This document shows positions 43,285 to 51,350 of a DNA stretch of 56,681 bases, piece after piece; within the stretch, counting starts at the first letter, position 1; each line of letters starts with the position of its first letter. Below the pieces are notes generated by a model. That model did no database searches and was not told the DNA's origin. It saw nothing but the letters and a program-made list of their open reading frames with translations. The position numbers and the translations under genes were made by a program. Origin of the DNA: Anaerobutyricum faecale (GTDB lineage: Bacteria > Bacillota > Clostridia > Lachnospirales > Lachnospiraceae); NCBI GenBank assembly GCA_019119645.1, contig DWWR01000071.1, positions 1-56,681 on the forward strand, read 5' to 3'.

Positions 43285-44067
43285 TTAGATTTCTCTTTCA
43301 AATAAATATTTCGACAACCGGATCTTCTCCGGATCTTCGGAGCTGTTTAAGAAGGTAACCTGTCCTTTGTGACCGTCGGTGCGGAGCAGTCCTGCCGCAG
43401 CGACGCGGCGTCTGAGTTCTCTGGCGGTGCCGAAACTGCCGTCGAAGATCTCCACGGACGGGCCGACGATGGCGCGGATCTCTTTCTTTACAAAAGGATA
43501 ATGGGTGCAGCCAAGGACGACGCCGGTGAGATTTTTGTCAAGATAAGGGGTAATCTTTTCCCGGAGATATTCGTCCAGATCAGAGCCGTCCAGATCGCCC
43601 TGCTCCACAAATTCCATGAGGCCGGGACACGGCAGAGGGTAGATCTCCGCCTGGTCATCGTAGAGAGCCTCCAGATTGTGGAATTTCTCTTCTTTTAGGG
43701 TGACCGGGGTGGCCATGACTAAAACCCTCGGATTCTCACAGGCGAAGACGGCCGGTTTGATGGCCGGTTCCACGCCCACCAGAGGGACCGACGGATACAT
43801 TTTGCGCAAAAGTGCCACCGCGGCGCTGGTGGCGGTATTGCAGGCCACAGCGATGGCTTTGGCGTGTTTGTTTTCGATGAAGTCCGTGATGCGGCTGATG
43901 GTCAGGCGGCGGACTTCTTCAGTGGGTTTAGTGCCGTAAGGGGCATGCAGAGAGTCGCCAAAATATATAAAATCTTCCTCCGGCATCAGCCGGACCATTT
44001 CTTTCAGTACGCTGATACCGCCCATGCCGGAATCAAAGACGGCGATGGGGTCCGTAATCTTTGCCAT
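43285..44067 (-). CDS. murI: Glutamate racemase
   Basis: Makes D-glutamate for peptidoglycan. 260 residues from ATG 44067, which has GGAGG five bases upstream; an ATG at 44079 would overlap that site. The two catalytic cysteines are Cys76 in ACNTATSAA and Cys187 in LGCTHYPF, and FDSGMGGISVL opens the protein. The leader contains three copies of a TCTGTAAAACAG-like box (see 44083-44151), the nearest just upstream of the Shine-Dalgarno site. The gene is monocistronic. Confidence 0.96.
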   Translation of the reverse strand: MAKITDPIAVFDSGMGGISVLKEMVRLMPEEDFIYFGDSLHAPYGTKPTEEVRRLTISRITDFIENKHAKAIAVACNTATSAAVALLRKMYPSVPLVGVEPAIKPAVFACENPRVLVMATPVTLKEEKFHNLEALYDDQAEIYPLPCPGLMEFVEQGDLDGSDLDEYLREKITPYLDKNLTGVVLGCTHYPFVKKEIRAIVGPSVEIFDGSFGTARELRRRVAAAGLLRTDGHKGQVTFLNSSEDPEKIRLSKYLFEREI

Positions 44068-44082
44068 AATATCCTCCAAAAG

Positions 44083-44151
44083 TCTGTAAAACAGGTTGTT
44101 TCTTTTCTAAAGTCTGTATAACAGATAATTTTTTTTAAATCTGTAAAACGG
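44083..44151. repeat. Three short palindromic boxes in the murI leader
   Basis: TCTGTAAAACAG (44083-44094), TCTGTATAACAG (44113-44124) and TCTGTAAAACGG (44140-44151) lie at spacings of 30 and 27 bases, each flanked by a T-rich tract. The middle one extends to a perfect palindrome (TCTGT-ATA-ACAGA). They may be operator sites or a repeated RNA motif in the murI mRNA leader. Confidence 0.55.
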
Positions 44152-44262
44152 AATTTTTTTCATTTTTATCCAAAACATAAATAGTATAGTTTCTTTTTCC
44201 GGCGAAATCAAGTATAATCTATATTTTAAGAGGACAATAAAGTATGTTAAAGAGGGACTGTT

Positions 44263-44757
44263 ATGGGAAAGAAGATATTGGTGGTCAGTGATAACCATGG
44301 AAACTGGGCCAATCTCAATGTGGCCCTGGAATTTATGAAAGGGAAAATGGACGCTCTGGTGCACTGCGGCGATTCAGAATTTACGCCGGAGATGCTTCGA
44401 GGTATGGCAGACTGCCCGGTTTATCTGGCGGAAGGAAATTGTGACTACTATTTCGCCGGGGACAGCGAGGATATTTTTGAGCTGGGAGGACATGTCTGTT
44501 TTGTGACCCACGGCAACCAGTATGGTGTCAACTGGGGGGAGGATGAACTGCTGGATAAGGCACTGGAAATGGGGGCGGATATTGTATTTTACGGACACAC
44601 CCATGTGCCGGCCTACCATGTTTATGAGGAGGAAGGCGTGACGATCTTTAATCCGGGAAGCATCGCTCAGCCGAGACAGGATCCGCCGGTTCCGAGTTTC
44701 CTGGTGGTGGAATTAAAAGAAGACGGTGAGGTGGAGCCGCATTTTTATAAATTATAA
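44263..44757 (+). CDS. YfcE/MJ0936-type phosphodiesterase
   Basis: A 164-residue metallophosphoesterase. The metal-binding motifs are in order: VVSDNHGN, HCGDSEF, AEGNCD, VTHGNQYG and GHTHVP. Relatives hydrolyse phosphodiester bonds in a Mn/Ni-dependent way, with an unclear natural substrate. In Gram-positive genomes it often follows rdgB/rph, but here it stands alone, divergent to murI. AGAGGGA lies before the ATG. Confidence 0.92.
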   Translation: MGKKILVVSDNHGNWANLNVALEFMKGKMDALVHCGDSEFTPEMLRGMADCPVYLAEGNCDYYFAGDSEDIFELGGHVCFVTHGNQYGVNWGEDELLDKALEMGADIVFYGHTHVPAYHVYEEEGVTIFNPGSIAQPRQDPPVPSFLVVELKEDGEVEPHFYKL

Positions 44758-44786
44758 CCGGCGTGCTGGAAAAAGCCAGCCGGATT

Positions 44787-44920
44787 GAAACGCTGACAGG
44801 TATGGGGAGAAATTCTCTGGTCCGAAACGCTGACAGGCATGAGGAGAAATTCTCTGATCTGAAACGCTGACAGGCATGAAGAGAAATTCGCTGGTCCGAA
44901 AAACTGACGGATGCGGAGAA
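44787..44920. repeat. Tandem 37-base direct repeats
   Basis: Three full units of 37 bases (from 44787, 44824 and 44861), each beginning GAAACGCTGACAGG, with a fourth partial and more diverged unit from 44898. The units are nearly identical. 37 is not a multiple of three and there is no open frame across them, so they are not coding. They lie between the phosphodiesterase and the pyridoxamine kinase gene. There are no spacers between units, so this is not a CRISPR array. Confidence 0.88.
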
Positions 44921-45022
44921 GGGTCAACTGGCATTAAAAAATAAACGAAATTGGCTATTCCAGGAAATACCAGATTGTGCTATGATACGAAAGCAGTAAT
45001 TTAAAAACAGCTGGAGGTTATT

Positions 45023-45844
45023 ATGAATAGACAGAAAAGAGTGGCGGTAATTAACGATGTGACCGGTTTTGGACGCTGCGCTGCGGCGGTGGCACAGCCG
45101 ATCATTTCCGCCATGAAAATACAGTGTTGTGTGGTTCCCACGGCGATTTTGTCGGTACACACCGGCTTTCCCGATTATTTTCTGCATGATTTTACGCCAT
45201 ATCTCAAATCCTATATTGACAGCTGGGAGAAGACGGGGATCACCTTTGACGGTATCTGCTCCGGGTTCATCGGATCCAAGGAACAGATTTCTCTGGTGAT
45301 AGATTTTTTTGAGCGATTTAAACAAAAAGATACTCTGGCGGTAGTGGATCCGGTCATGGGCGATTACGGAAAGCTGTACTCTTCCTACACCGACGCCATG
45401 TGTCAGGAAATGAAACGGCTGCTTCCGTTTGCGGATGTGCTCACTCCGAATCTGACGGAGGCCTGCCGGATGCTGGATCTGGATTATCACAGCGTGGATA
45501 TGTCCCCGGATTCTCTGGAGGAGATTTGCCGGGCACTCAGTGAACAGGGGCCGGGCCGGGTGGTCATCACGGGTCTTCAGCAGGGAGCGCAGATTTTTAA
45601 CTTTGTTTATGAAAAAGATAAAAATGCGAAGCTCATTGCCACCAGAAAGATTGGCGGCGACCGTTCCGGAACGGGAGACGTGTTCTCGTCCATTGTCACC
45701 GGCGCTCTGATACAGGGAGATGATTTTGAGAAAGCGGTGCGGCGGGCCATCGCATTCCTTGATAAGGCCATCGCGTTTACTGTGCGGCAGGATCTGCCGT
45801 GGAATTACGGAATATGTTTCGAAGAATATTTAAAGGAGTTGTAG
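45023..45844 (+). CDS. pdxY: Pyridoxamine/pyridoxal kinase
   Basis: 273 residues of the ribokinase-like B6 kinase family; it phosphorylates pyridoxamine or pyridoxal in vitamin B6 salvage. VINDVTGFGRCA opens the protein, DPVMGDYGKLY lies in the middle, and GGDRSGTGDVF carries the catalytic Asp. The length is normal. CTGGAGG precedes the ATG. It is followed after three bases by the radical SAM gene, so the two are co-transcribed. Confidence 0.92.
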   Translation: MNRQKRVAVINDVTGFGRCAAAVAQPIISAMKIQCCVVPTAILSVHTGFPDYFLHDFTPYLKSYIDSWEKTGITFDGICSGFIGSKEQISLVIDFFERFKQKDTLAVVDPVMGDYGKLYSSYTDAMCQEMKRLLPFADVLTPNLTEACRMLDLDYHSVDMSPDSLEEICRALSEQGPGRVVITGLQQGAQIFNFVYEKDKNAKLIATRKIGGDRSGTGDVFSSIVTGALIQGDDFEKAVRRAIAFLDKAIAFTVRQDLPWNYGICFEEYLKEL

Positions 45845-45847
45845 AAC

Positions 45848-46516
45848 ATGATATTATATACAGCAAAAAATGGTGTTTACTATAATCTGGAAGATTTCAG
45901 ACAGGATTTATCGGATCTGGGAGAAAATGGATTTACCAATAAGATCTATATCAATATGACCAATCGCTGCTCCTGCGCCTGCACTTTCTGCCTGAGAAGT
46001 TTAAAAGAATTTAATGAGCATAACAGTCTGTGGCTTCGGGAAGAGCCGACGGTGGAAGAAGTCAAGGCAGAATTTATGAAATACGACTGGTCCCATGTGG
46101 CGGAGATCATTTTCTGCGGATTCGGGGAGCCGACCATGCGTCTTGATGATATGCTTGAAGTGGGCGCCTGGTTAAAGAGCGTTCATCCGGATATTCCGAT
46201 ACGGGTCAACACCAACGGACTGGCAGATCTGGTCTTTGAGAAGCCAACGGCGCCGTCTCTGAAAGGAATCGTGGACACGGTTTCCATCAGCCTCAATTCT
46301 TCCGATGCGCAGAAATATCTGGATATCACCCGCAATCACTTTGGTCTTAAGTCCTATCAGGCTATGATTGATTACGCCAAAGAGTGTCAGAAGTATGTCC
46401 CGCATGTGGTGATGACTGTGGTGGACATCATCGGCGAGGAAGAAGTGGCGGCCTGCCAGAAGGTCTGCGATGACAACGGACTGACTCTCCGGGTACGTCC
46501 GTATGAAGCAAATTAA
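45848..46516 (+). CDS. Radical SAM protein (TatD-associated type)
   Basis: A 222-residue short radical SAM enzyme. MTNRCSCACTFCLR holds the 4Fe-4S Cys-x3-Cys-x2-Cys, CGFGEPTMR is the GGE-like SAM-binding motif, and VNTNGLADL follows. The size and sequence resemble the small family often found next to tatD DNase genes. No tatD lies here; instead it is paired with pyridoxamine kinase. No extra cluster-binding domain (SPASM) is present. The reaction is unknown. The gene ends about 30 bases before the ahpC leader hairpin. Confidence 0.88.
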   Translation: MILYTAKNGVYYNLEDFRQDLSDLGENGFTNKIYINMTNRCSCACTFCLRSLKEFNEHNSLWLREEPTVEEVKAEFMKYDWSHVAEIIFCGFGEPTMRLDDMLEVGAWLKSVHPDIPIRVNTNGLADLVFEKPTAPSLKGIVDTVSISLNSSDAQKYLDITRNHFGLKSYQAMIDYAKECQKYVPHVVMTVVDIIGEEEVAACQKVCDDNGLTLRVRPYEAN

Positions 46517-46546
46517 TATGCATAGTTTCTCCGGAAACACAGATAC

Positions 46547-46571
46547 TACCTCCGTAAGGAGGTATTTTTTT
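46547..46571 (+). promoter_or_regulatory. Terminator-like hairpin holding the ahpC ribosome-binding site
   Basis: TACCTCC (46547-46553), loop GTAA, GGAGGTA (46558-46564), then seven T directly before the ATG at 46572. The GGAGG that should bind the ribosome is the 3' arm of the stem. The structure can end transcription arriving from the radical SAM gene and also hide the start site, so ahpC expression may be conditional. This regulatory role is inference. Confidence 0.75.
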
Positions 46572-47135
46572 ATGTCTTATATCGGAAAAAAAGTATGTGA
46601 ATTTGAGCTGCAGGCGTATGCCGACGATAGTTTCCGGACGGTAACGAGAAATGATCTCATGGGACACTGGTCCGTCCTTTTTTTCTATCCGGCGGACTTT
46701 ACCTTTGTATGTCCCACGGAGCTGGAAGACCTGCAGGATAAGTATGAGGAATTTAAAAATATGGGCTGCGAAGTTTACGGGGTATCCTGTGATTCCCACT
46801 TCGTCCACAAAGCCTGGCACGATCATTCCGAGCGGATCGGAAAACTGCAGTATCCGCTGATCGCGGACCCCACCGGTCTTCTGGTGAGAGATCTGGATAT
46901 CATGATTGAAAAGGACGGTATGGCGGAGCGGGGAACATTTATCTTAAATCCGGACGGAGAGATCACCGCCTACGAGGTTATCGCGGGAAATGTGGGAAGA
47001 AATGCTGAGGAGATCATCCGGCGGGTGCAGGCGCTGCAGTTTGTGGCGGAGCACGGAGATGATGTGTGTCCGGCCAAATGGAAGCCGGGCGAAGAAACCT
47101 TAAAACCGGGTATTGATTTAGTGGGGATATTATAA
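46572..47135 (+). CDS. ahpC: Peroxiredoxin AhpC
   Basis: Reduces H2O2 and organic peroxides. The start is set at 46572, after the GGAGG in the hairpin; a longer frame from 46503 would cross that structure. The 187 residues have the typical 2-Cys layout: peroxidatic Cys47 in FTFVCPTE and resolving Cys166 in DVCPAKWKPG, the same positions as classical AhpC. Its stop overlaps the reductase start by one base (TAATG), so the two are coupled. Confidence 0.96.
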   Translation: MSYIGKKVCEFELQAYADDSFRTVTRNDLMGHWSVLFFYPADFTFVCPTELEDLQDKYEEFKNMGCEVYGVSCDSHFVHKAWHDHSERIGKLQYPLIADPTGLLVRDLDIMIEKDGMAERGTFILNPDGEITAYEVIAGNVGRNAEEIIRRVQALQFVAEHGDDVCPAKWKPGEETLKPGIDLVGIL

Positions 47136-49030
47136 TGGCAGAAAAACATCAGACAGTGATCATCGGAGGCGGTCCGGCGGGACTGACAGCGGCCATCTAT
47201 TTAAGAAGGGCCGGTTATGAGGTGCTGGTTCTGGAAAAAGAAGAGGAAGGCGGGCAGATCCGCATTTCTGAGAAAGTGGTCAATTATCCCGGTATCGAGG
47301 AGACCGACGGAGAGACACTCATGGAAACCATGCGCCGGCAGGCAGTGAATTTTGGCGCTCAGATCCGGAGAGAGAATGTGATCAGCGCCTCGCTGACCGA
47401 TCATGGAAAAGTGATCCAGACAGAAAAAAATCATTATGAGGCGCCGGTTGTCATCTATGCTGCCGGCTCAGTTCCAAGAAAGCTGAATTTTCCGGGAGAG
47501 AGCGAATTTGCCGGCAGAGGAATTGCCTACTGTGCCACCTGTGACGGAGAATTATTCACAGATAAACCGATTTTTGTGGTGGGCGGCGGTTATGCGGCGG
47601 CGGAAGAAGCGATGTATCTGACCCGTTATTCAAAACCGGTGATGCTTATCATCCGGGAACCGGACTTCACCTGTGCCAAAAAGCTGGCCGATGAGGTGAA
47701 GGCGCATCCCGATATCAAAATTGAGTACAACACGGAGATTGTCCGGGTGGAAGGAGATACCTCCGTGAAGAAGATTGTCTTTAAAAACGCATTGAGCGGC
47801 AAAGAATGGACCTATGAAAATACGGATACCATCGGCATTTTCATTTTTGCCGGTTATCTGCCGCAGACAGATATGGTAAAAAAACAGTTGATCTGTGACA
47901 AACAGGGATATCTTCTCACCGATGAGGGAAAACGCACCAATGTGGAGGGCGTGTACGGAGCGGGGGATGTCTGCCAGAAGAGGCTCCGGCAGCTGGTGAC
48001 AGCGGTGGCCGATGGCGCTGTGGCTGCGGAAACCATTGCCGCCGATTATCCTCTGGATCAGATGCCGGCGCTGGAGTCAGAACATCCGGCACTCCGGGCG
48101 GACGATCCGGCATTCCGGGAGGAAAGTCCGGGAGACAGAACCAATAAAACCGGTGCGGACTGCCGTGCGGGCGGTCAGGATGCGCTTATATCCAATGTGC
48201 AGAATCAGATTCAGGGAAGAGAAGAAAAGAAATTGTACACCGGAGAGAAAACGGACAGATGTGGGGATGTGCGAAATCTGCAAAAACGCGGTCAAAGTAC
48301 TGTCGGACAAATGGAAGGAGCCATGCGGCCGGATTCTCAGTTTGCAGATATCTATCCGCAGATCAAAGAGGTGGAGAGCCGCTTTGAGACTGTGCCGGAG
48401 TGCCGGGTGCTGCTGGATGATTCCACGGTATCGGGGCAGGTAAAGACATTTATGGAAGATCTGGAAGAAGCGATGCCCCGGGTGCACATTTCCTATGAGG
48501 AGACCGGTGCGGACGGAGCAGCCAGGACGGCGGAAAAATCTTCCGAAGAGTCCCGCAGGGACGACGCGGCCCGGGAGGTCATTGTGCCCTCCATCAGTAT
48601 TTCTTCGAAGGACGGGGAACGAAAAGGCATGTTTTTTCACGGGACTCCGGGCGGTCACGAATTCACCAGCTTTTTGTCGGCACTCTATCAGGCAGCGGGA
48701 CCGGGAAAGCCGTTGATGGATGAGATTCTCACACAGATTGCATCCATCCGGACACCGGTACGGCTGGATGTGGGAGTCACGCTTTCCTGTACCAAATGCC
48801 CGGAGCTGGTGAGCAGCGCTATGCTGGTTGCCGCGCACAGCCCTCAGGTGGAGGTCCACGTTGTGAATCTGGCGCAGTTCCCGGAATTTAAGGAGAAGCA
48901 TCAGGTATTCAGTGTTCCGTTTCTGATGGTCAACGGAGAGAAAACCTATTATGGAAAGAAGAGTGTGGAAGAGTTGATGGCGATCATCGGGGAAGCCATT
49001 GGGAAGGAGGTCGTGCCGCGTGAAGGGTGA
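47135..49030 (+). CDS. ahpF: AhpF-type peroxiredoxin reductase with reversed domain order
   Basis: 631 residues. The N-terminal half (1 to about 310) is thioredoxin-reductase-like: GGGPAGLTAAIYL binds FAD, YCATCDG has the redox pair Cys133/Cys136, and YGAGDVCQKRLRQLVTA is the C-terminal FAD motif. A hydrophilic, poorly ordered linker follows (about 310-400). The C-terminal half resembles the N-terminal domain of E. coli AhpF: LDDSTVSGQVK, GTPGGHEFTSFLSAL, then SCTKCPELV with the second redox pair Cys552/Cys555. E. coli AhpF has the opposite order. The parts suffice to pass electrons from NAD(P)H to AhpC. It overlaps the next gene by 11 bases. Confidence 0.92.
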   Translation: MAEKHQTVIIGGGPAGLTAAIYLRRAGYEVLVLEKEEEGGQIRISEKVVNYPGIEETDGETLMETMRRQAVNFGAQIRRENVISASLTDHGKVIQTEKNHYEAPVVIYAAGSVPRKLNFPGESEFAGRGIAYCATCDGELFTDKPIFVVGGGYAAAEEAMYLTRYSKPVMLIIREPDFTCAKKLADEVKAHPDIKIEYNTEIVRVEGDTSVKKIVFKNALSGKEWTYENTDTIGIFIFAGYLPQTDMVKKQLICDKQGYLLTDEGKRTNVEGVYGAGDVCQKRLRQLVTAVADGAVAAETIAADYPLDQMPALESEHPALRADDPAFREESPGDRTNKTGADCRAGGQDALISNVQNQIQGREEKKLYTGEKTDRCGDVRNLQKRGQSTVGQMEGAMRPDSQFADIYPQIKEVESRFETVPECRVLLDDSTVSGQVKTFMEDLEEAMPRVHISYEETGADGAARTAEKSSEESRRDDAAREVIVPSISISSKDGERKGMFFHGTPGGHEFTSFLSALYQAAGPGKPLMDEILTQIASIRTPVRLDVGVTLSCTKCPELVSSAMLVAAHSPQVEVHVVNLAQFPEFKEKHQVFSVPFLMVNGEKTYYGKKSVEELMAIIGEAIGKEVVPREG

Positions 49031-49967
49031 CGATAAAAGAAAAATCGTGCTGGTGGGAACCGGCATGGTGGGCATGAGTTACGCCTATGCCCTCCTCAAT
49101 CAGAATTTATGTGACGAATTGGTTTTGATCGATATTGATGAAAAGAGAGCTGAGGGGGAGGCCATGGACTTAAATCACGGCGTGGCTTTCAGCGGCGGCA
49201 ATATGGAAATCTATGCGGGAGATTATAAGGACTGCCGGGATGCAGATCTGGTGGTGCTGACGGCAGGGCTTCCCCAGAAAGAGGGACAAAGTCGTCTGGA
49301 TCTTCTGAAAGAGAACCGCAAAGTCTTCCGGTCTATTCTCGAACCGGTATTGGAGAGCGGTTTCCATGGCATTTTTCTGGTGGCTACCAATCCGGTGGAT
49401 ATCATGGCGAGGATTGTCTATGAGATCAGCGGATTTCCTCCGGGAAGGGTGGTGGGAACCGGAACGGCGCTGGACACAGCAAGGCTCCGTTACCTGCTGG
49501 GAGAGAAATTTATCATTGACCCGAGAAATATGCACGCCTACGTCATGGGAGAACACGGAGACAGCGAGTTTGTGCCATGGAGCCAGGCGATGATGGCCAC
49601 GAAACCGATCTTTGATCTGTGCAGTGAGACCGAAGGCTGTCATTTTCAGGAACTGCTGGAGATCGAGGAGGAGGTCCGCATGGCCGCCTACAAAATCATC
49701 GAGGCCAAGCGAGCCACCTATTATGGCATCGGCATGGCCATGGCAAGAATCACCAAGGCGATTTTCGGCAATGAGTACAGTGTGCTCACAGTTTCCGCTC
49801 TCCTGCAGGGAGAGTACGGGGAAAAAGGCGTTTTCATCGGAATTCCCTGCGTCGTCAACCGCATGGGCGTCAGCCGCATCATCGAGCTTTCTTTAAGCGC
49901 GGAGGAAAAGCAGCGCCTGCACCTTTCCTGTGAGACACTCGATCAGACCTATCAGGATCTGGCGTAA
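49020..49967 (+). CDS. ldh: L-lactate dehydrogenase
   Basis: Interconverts pyruvate and lactate with NADH. I take GTG 49020 as start, nine bases after AAGGAGG; this gives 315 residues, the usual length, and overlaps ahpF by 11 bases. VGTGMVGMSYAYAL binds NAD, GLPQKEGQSRLDLL carries the substrate-choosing Gln (rather than the Arg of malate dehydrogenase) and the catalytic Arg, and GEHGDSEF holds the catalytic His. Joining ldh to ahpCF in one run is unusual and suggests a link of NADH use to peroxide or redox stress. Confidence 0.94.
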   Translation: MKGDDKRKIVLVGTGMVGMSYAYALLNQNLCDELVLIDIDEKRAEGEAMDLNHGVAFSGGNMEIYAGDYKDCRDADLVVLTAGLPQKEGQSRLDLLKENRKVFRSILEPVLESGFHGIFLVATNPVDIMARIVYEISGFPPGRVVGTGTALDTARLRYLLGEKFIIDPRNMHAYVMGEHGDSEFVPWSQAMMATKPIFDLCSETEGCHFQELLEIEEEVRMAAYKIIEAKRATYYGIGMAMARITKAIFGNEYSVLTVSALLQGEYGEKGVFIGIPCVVNRMGVSRIIELSLSAEEKQRLHLSCETLDQTYQDLA

Positions 49968-49988
49968 AGAAAATCCCCGGGAAAAATT

Positions 49989-50088
49989 GTAACAGTTCAG
50001 CCATGCGCCCGGAAACACAGAAGAAGCGTCGAAAGTTTATTTTCGTAAGCTCTTTTGCCTTTCTGAGATGTCATGGCTGAACGATTAC
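49989..50088. repeat. Intergenic hairpin repeat, copy 2
   Basis: A 100-base element with ends GTAACAGTTCAGCCATGCG and CATGGCTGAACGATTAC, which pair with two mismatches. The left 19 bases match the element at 17334 at 17 positions. The middles are unrelated, apart from a short internal stem here. It lies between ldh and the PHP gene and may also act as a transcription barrier. Confidence 0.65.
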
Positions 50089-50187
50089 GGAAAATTTCCA
50101 CAAAAACGGGCAAACTTTTCCTTTTTGTGCTATACTAATGTACTGGTGAGAATGCTTTGAAAAAGAAAGGGTATGGAAGGAGTCAAT

Positions 50188-50910
50188 ATGGATTATTTAC
50201 TGGATGTGCATACACATACAATTGCCAGCGGACATGCCTATAACAGCATGATGGAGATGGCGAGAGCCGGATTTGAGAAAGGACTGAAACTTCTGGGGAT
50301 CACGGAACATGCGCCGATGATGCCGGGAAGCTGCAGTAATATGTATTTTCGCAACCTGAAGGTGGTGCCGAGATCGCTATGCGGTATAGAAGTGATGCTG
50401 GGCGCAGAGCTTAATATTATAGATTATGACGGCCATGTGGATCTGGATGACCATGTGATGCGTCAGCTTGACATAAAGATCGCCAGCCTGCACAGCGTGT
50501 GTATTCTTCCCGGAACGAAGGAGGAGAATACCCGGGCGGTGCTGGGGGCCATCCGTAATCCGATGATCGATATCATCGGTCATCCCGACGACGGTATTTA
50601 TCCGCTGGATTATGAGCCTGTGGTGGAGGCGGCGAAGGAGACGCACACGCTTCTGGAGGTCAATAATAATTCGCTCAATCCCGCGGGTTCCAGAAAGAAT
50701 ACCCGGGGGAATCTGATCACCATGCTGGAGCTTTGTAAGGAATACGGACAGCCGGTGATCATGAACAGCGACGCCCATGTATTTTCTGATGTGGGACGCC
50801 GGGATTTTTCTGAGGAGCTGATCCGGGATCTGGATTTTCCGGAGGAACTCATCGTGAATCGTTCCGTCGATGCGTTTAAAGAATATATCAATTTAAAATA
50901 TCAGGAATAG
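50188..50910 (+). CDS. PHP-domain phosphoesterase (YcdX-like)
   Basis: 240 residues from ATG 50188, preceded by AAGGAGT. Metal-binding motifs of the PHP fold: DVHTHTIASGHAY at the start, GITEHAPMMPG, GAELNI, SLHSVC, GHPDDG and NSDAHV at the end. Such proteins are phosphatases or phosphodiesterases using several divalent metals. The substrate is unknown. A TATACT (50131-50136) with TG before it is a possible -10. The next gene begins 12 bases later. Confidence 0.9.
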   Translation: MDYLLDVHTHTIASGHAYNSMMEMARAGFEKGLKLLGITEHAPMMPGSCSNMYFRNLKVVPRSLCGIEVMLGAELNIIDYDGHVDLDDHVMRQLDIKIASLHSVCILPGTKEENTRAVLGAIRNPMIDIIGHPDDGIYPLDYEPVVEAAKETHTLLEVNNNSLNPAGSRKNTRGNLITMLELCKEYGQPVIMNSDAHVFSDVGRRDFSEELIRDLDFPEELIVNRSVDAFKEYINLKYQE

Positions 50911-50922
50911 GGGGAAAGCAAT

Positions 50923-51237
50923 ATGGGAAAAAATGTACATACACCGGAGGTGGAGAAGCTGTTAAAGGGTATTCTCTGTCTGGAAAATGTGGAAGAATGT
51001 TACGCGTTTTTTGAGGATTTATGCACCATCAATGAGCTGCTTTCTCTCGGACAGAGATTTGAAGTGGCCAATATGTTAAGAGAGCACCGGACGTACAATG
51101 AGGTGGCGGAGGAGACAGGAGCGTCCACGGCCACCATCAGCCGGGTCAACCGCTGTTTAAACTATGGAACAGACGGATATGATCTCATCATCCGCCGCCT
51201 GAAAGAAAAGGAGGGCGCCGGAGAAGGAGACCGGTAA
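50923..51237 (+). CDS. YerC/YecD-type TrpR-like DNA-binding protein
   Basis: 104 residues with a TrpR-like helical fold: INELLSLGQRFEVANMLREH and YNEVAEETGASTATISRVNR form the helix-turn-helix. The family (YerC/YecD) is widespread in Firmicutes; its effector and targets are unknown. It is co-transcribed with the PHP gene and ends at a strong hairpin. GGGGGAAAG precedes the ATG. Confidence 0.9.
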   Translation: MGKNVHTPEVEKLLKGILCLENVEECYAFFEDLCTINELLSLGQRFEVANMLREHRTYNEVAEETGASTATISRVNRCLNYGTDGYDLIIRRLKEKEGAGEGDR

Positions 51238-51289
51238 CGGTCCTTCCGAGAACCAGGCGCTTCTAAAAAATAATCCCCGGATGAAAAAG

Positions 51290-51350
51290 AGTACAGCTTC
51301 TGCCTGTGACCGCTGAACCGGCCGGCAGCAAAAGCTGTACTTTTTATTTT
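51290..51350. terminator. Bidirectional terminator
   Basis: AGTACAGCTT (51290-51299) pairs with AAGCTGTACT (51332-51341), with an inner TGCC/GGCA stem, A-run upstream and T-run downstream. It separates the TrpR-like gene and the convergent DUF1836 gene. Confidence 0.85.

Noticed and set aside
44787..44920. CRISPR array
   Set aside because: The 37-base units follow each other without spacers and no cas gene is near.
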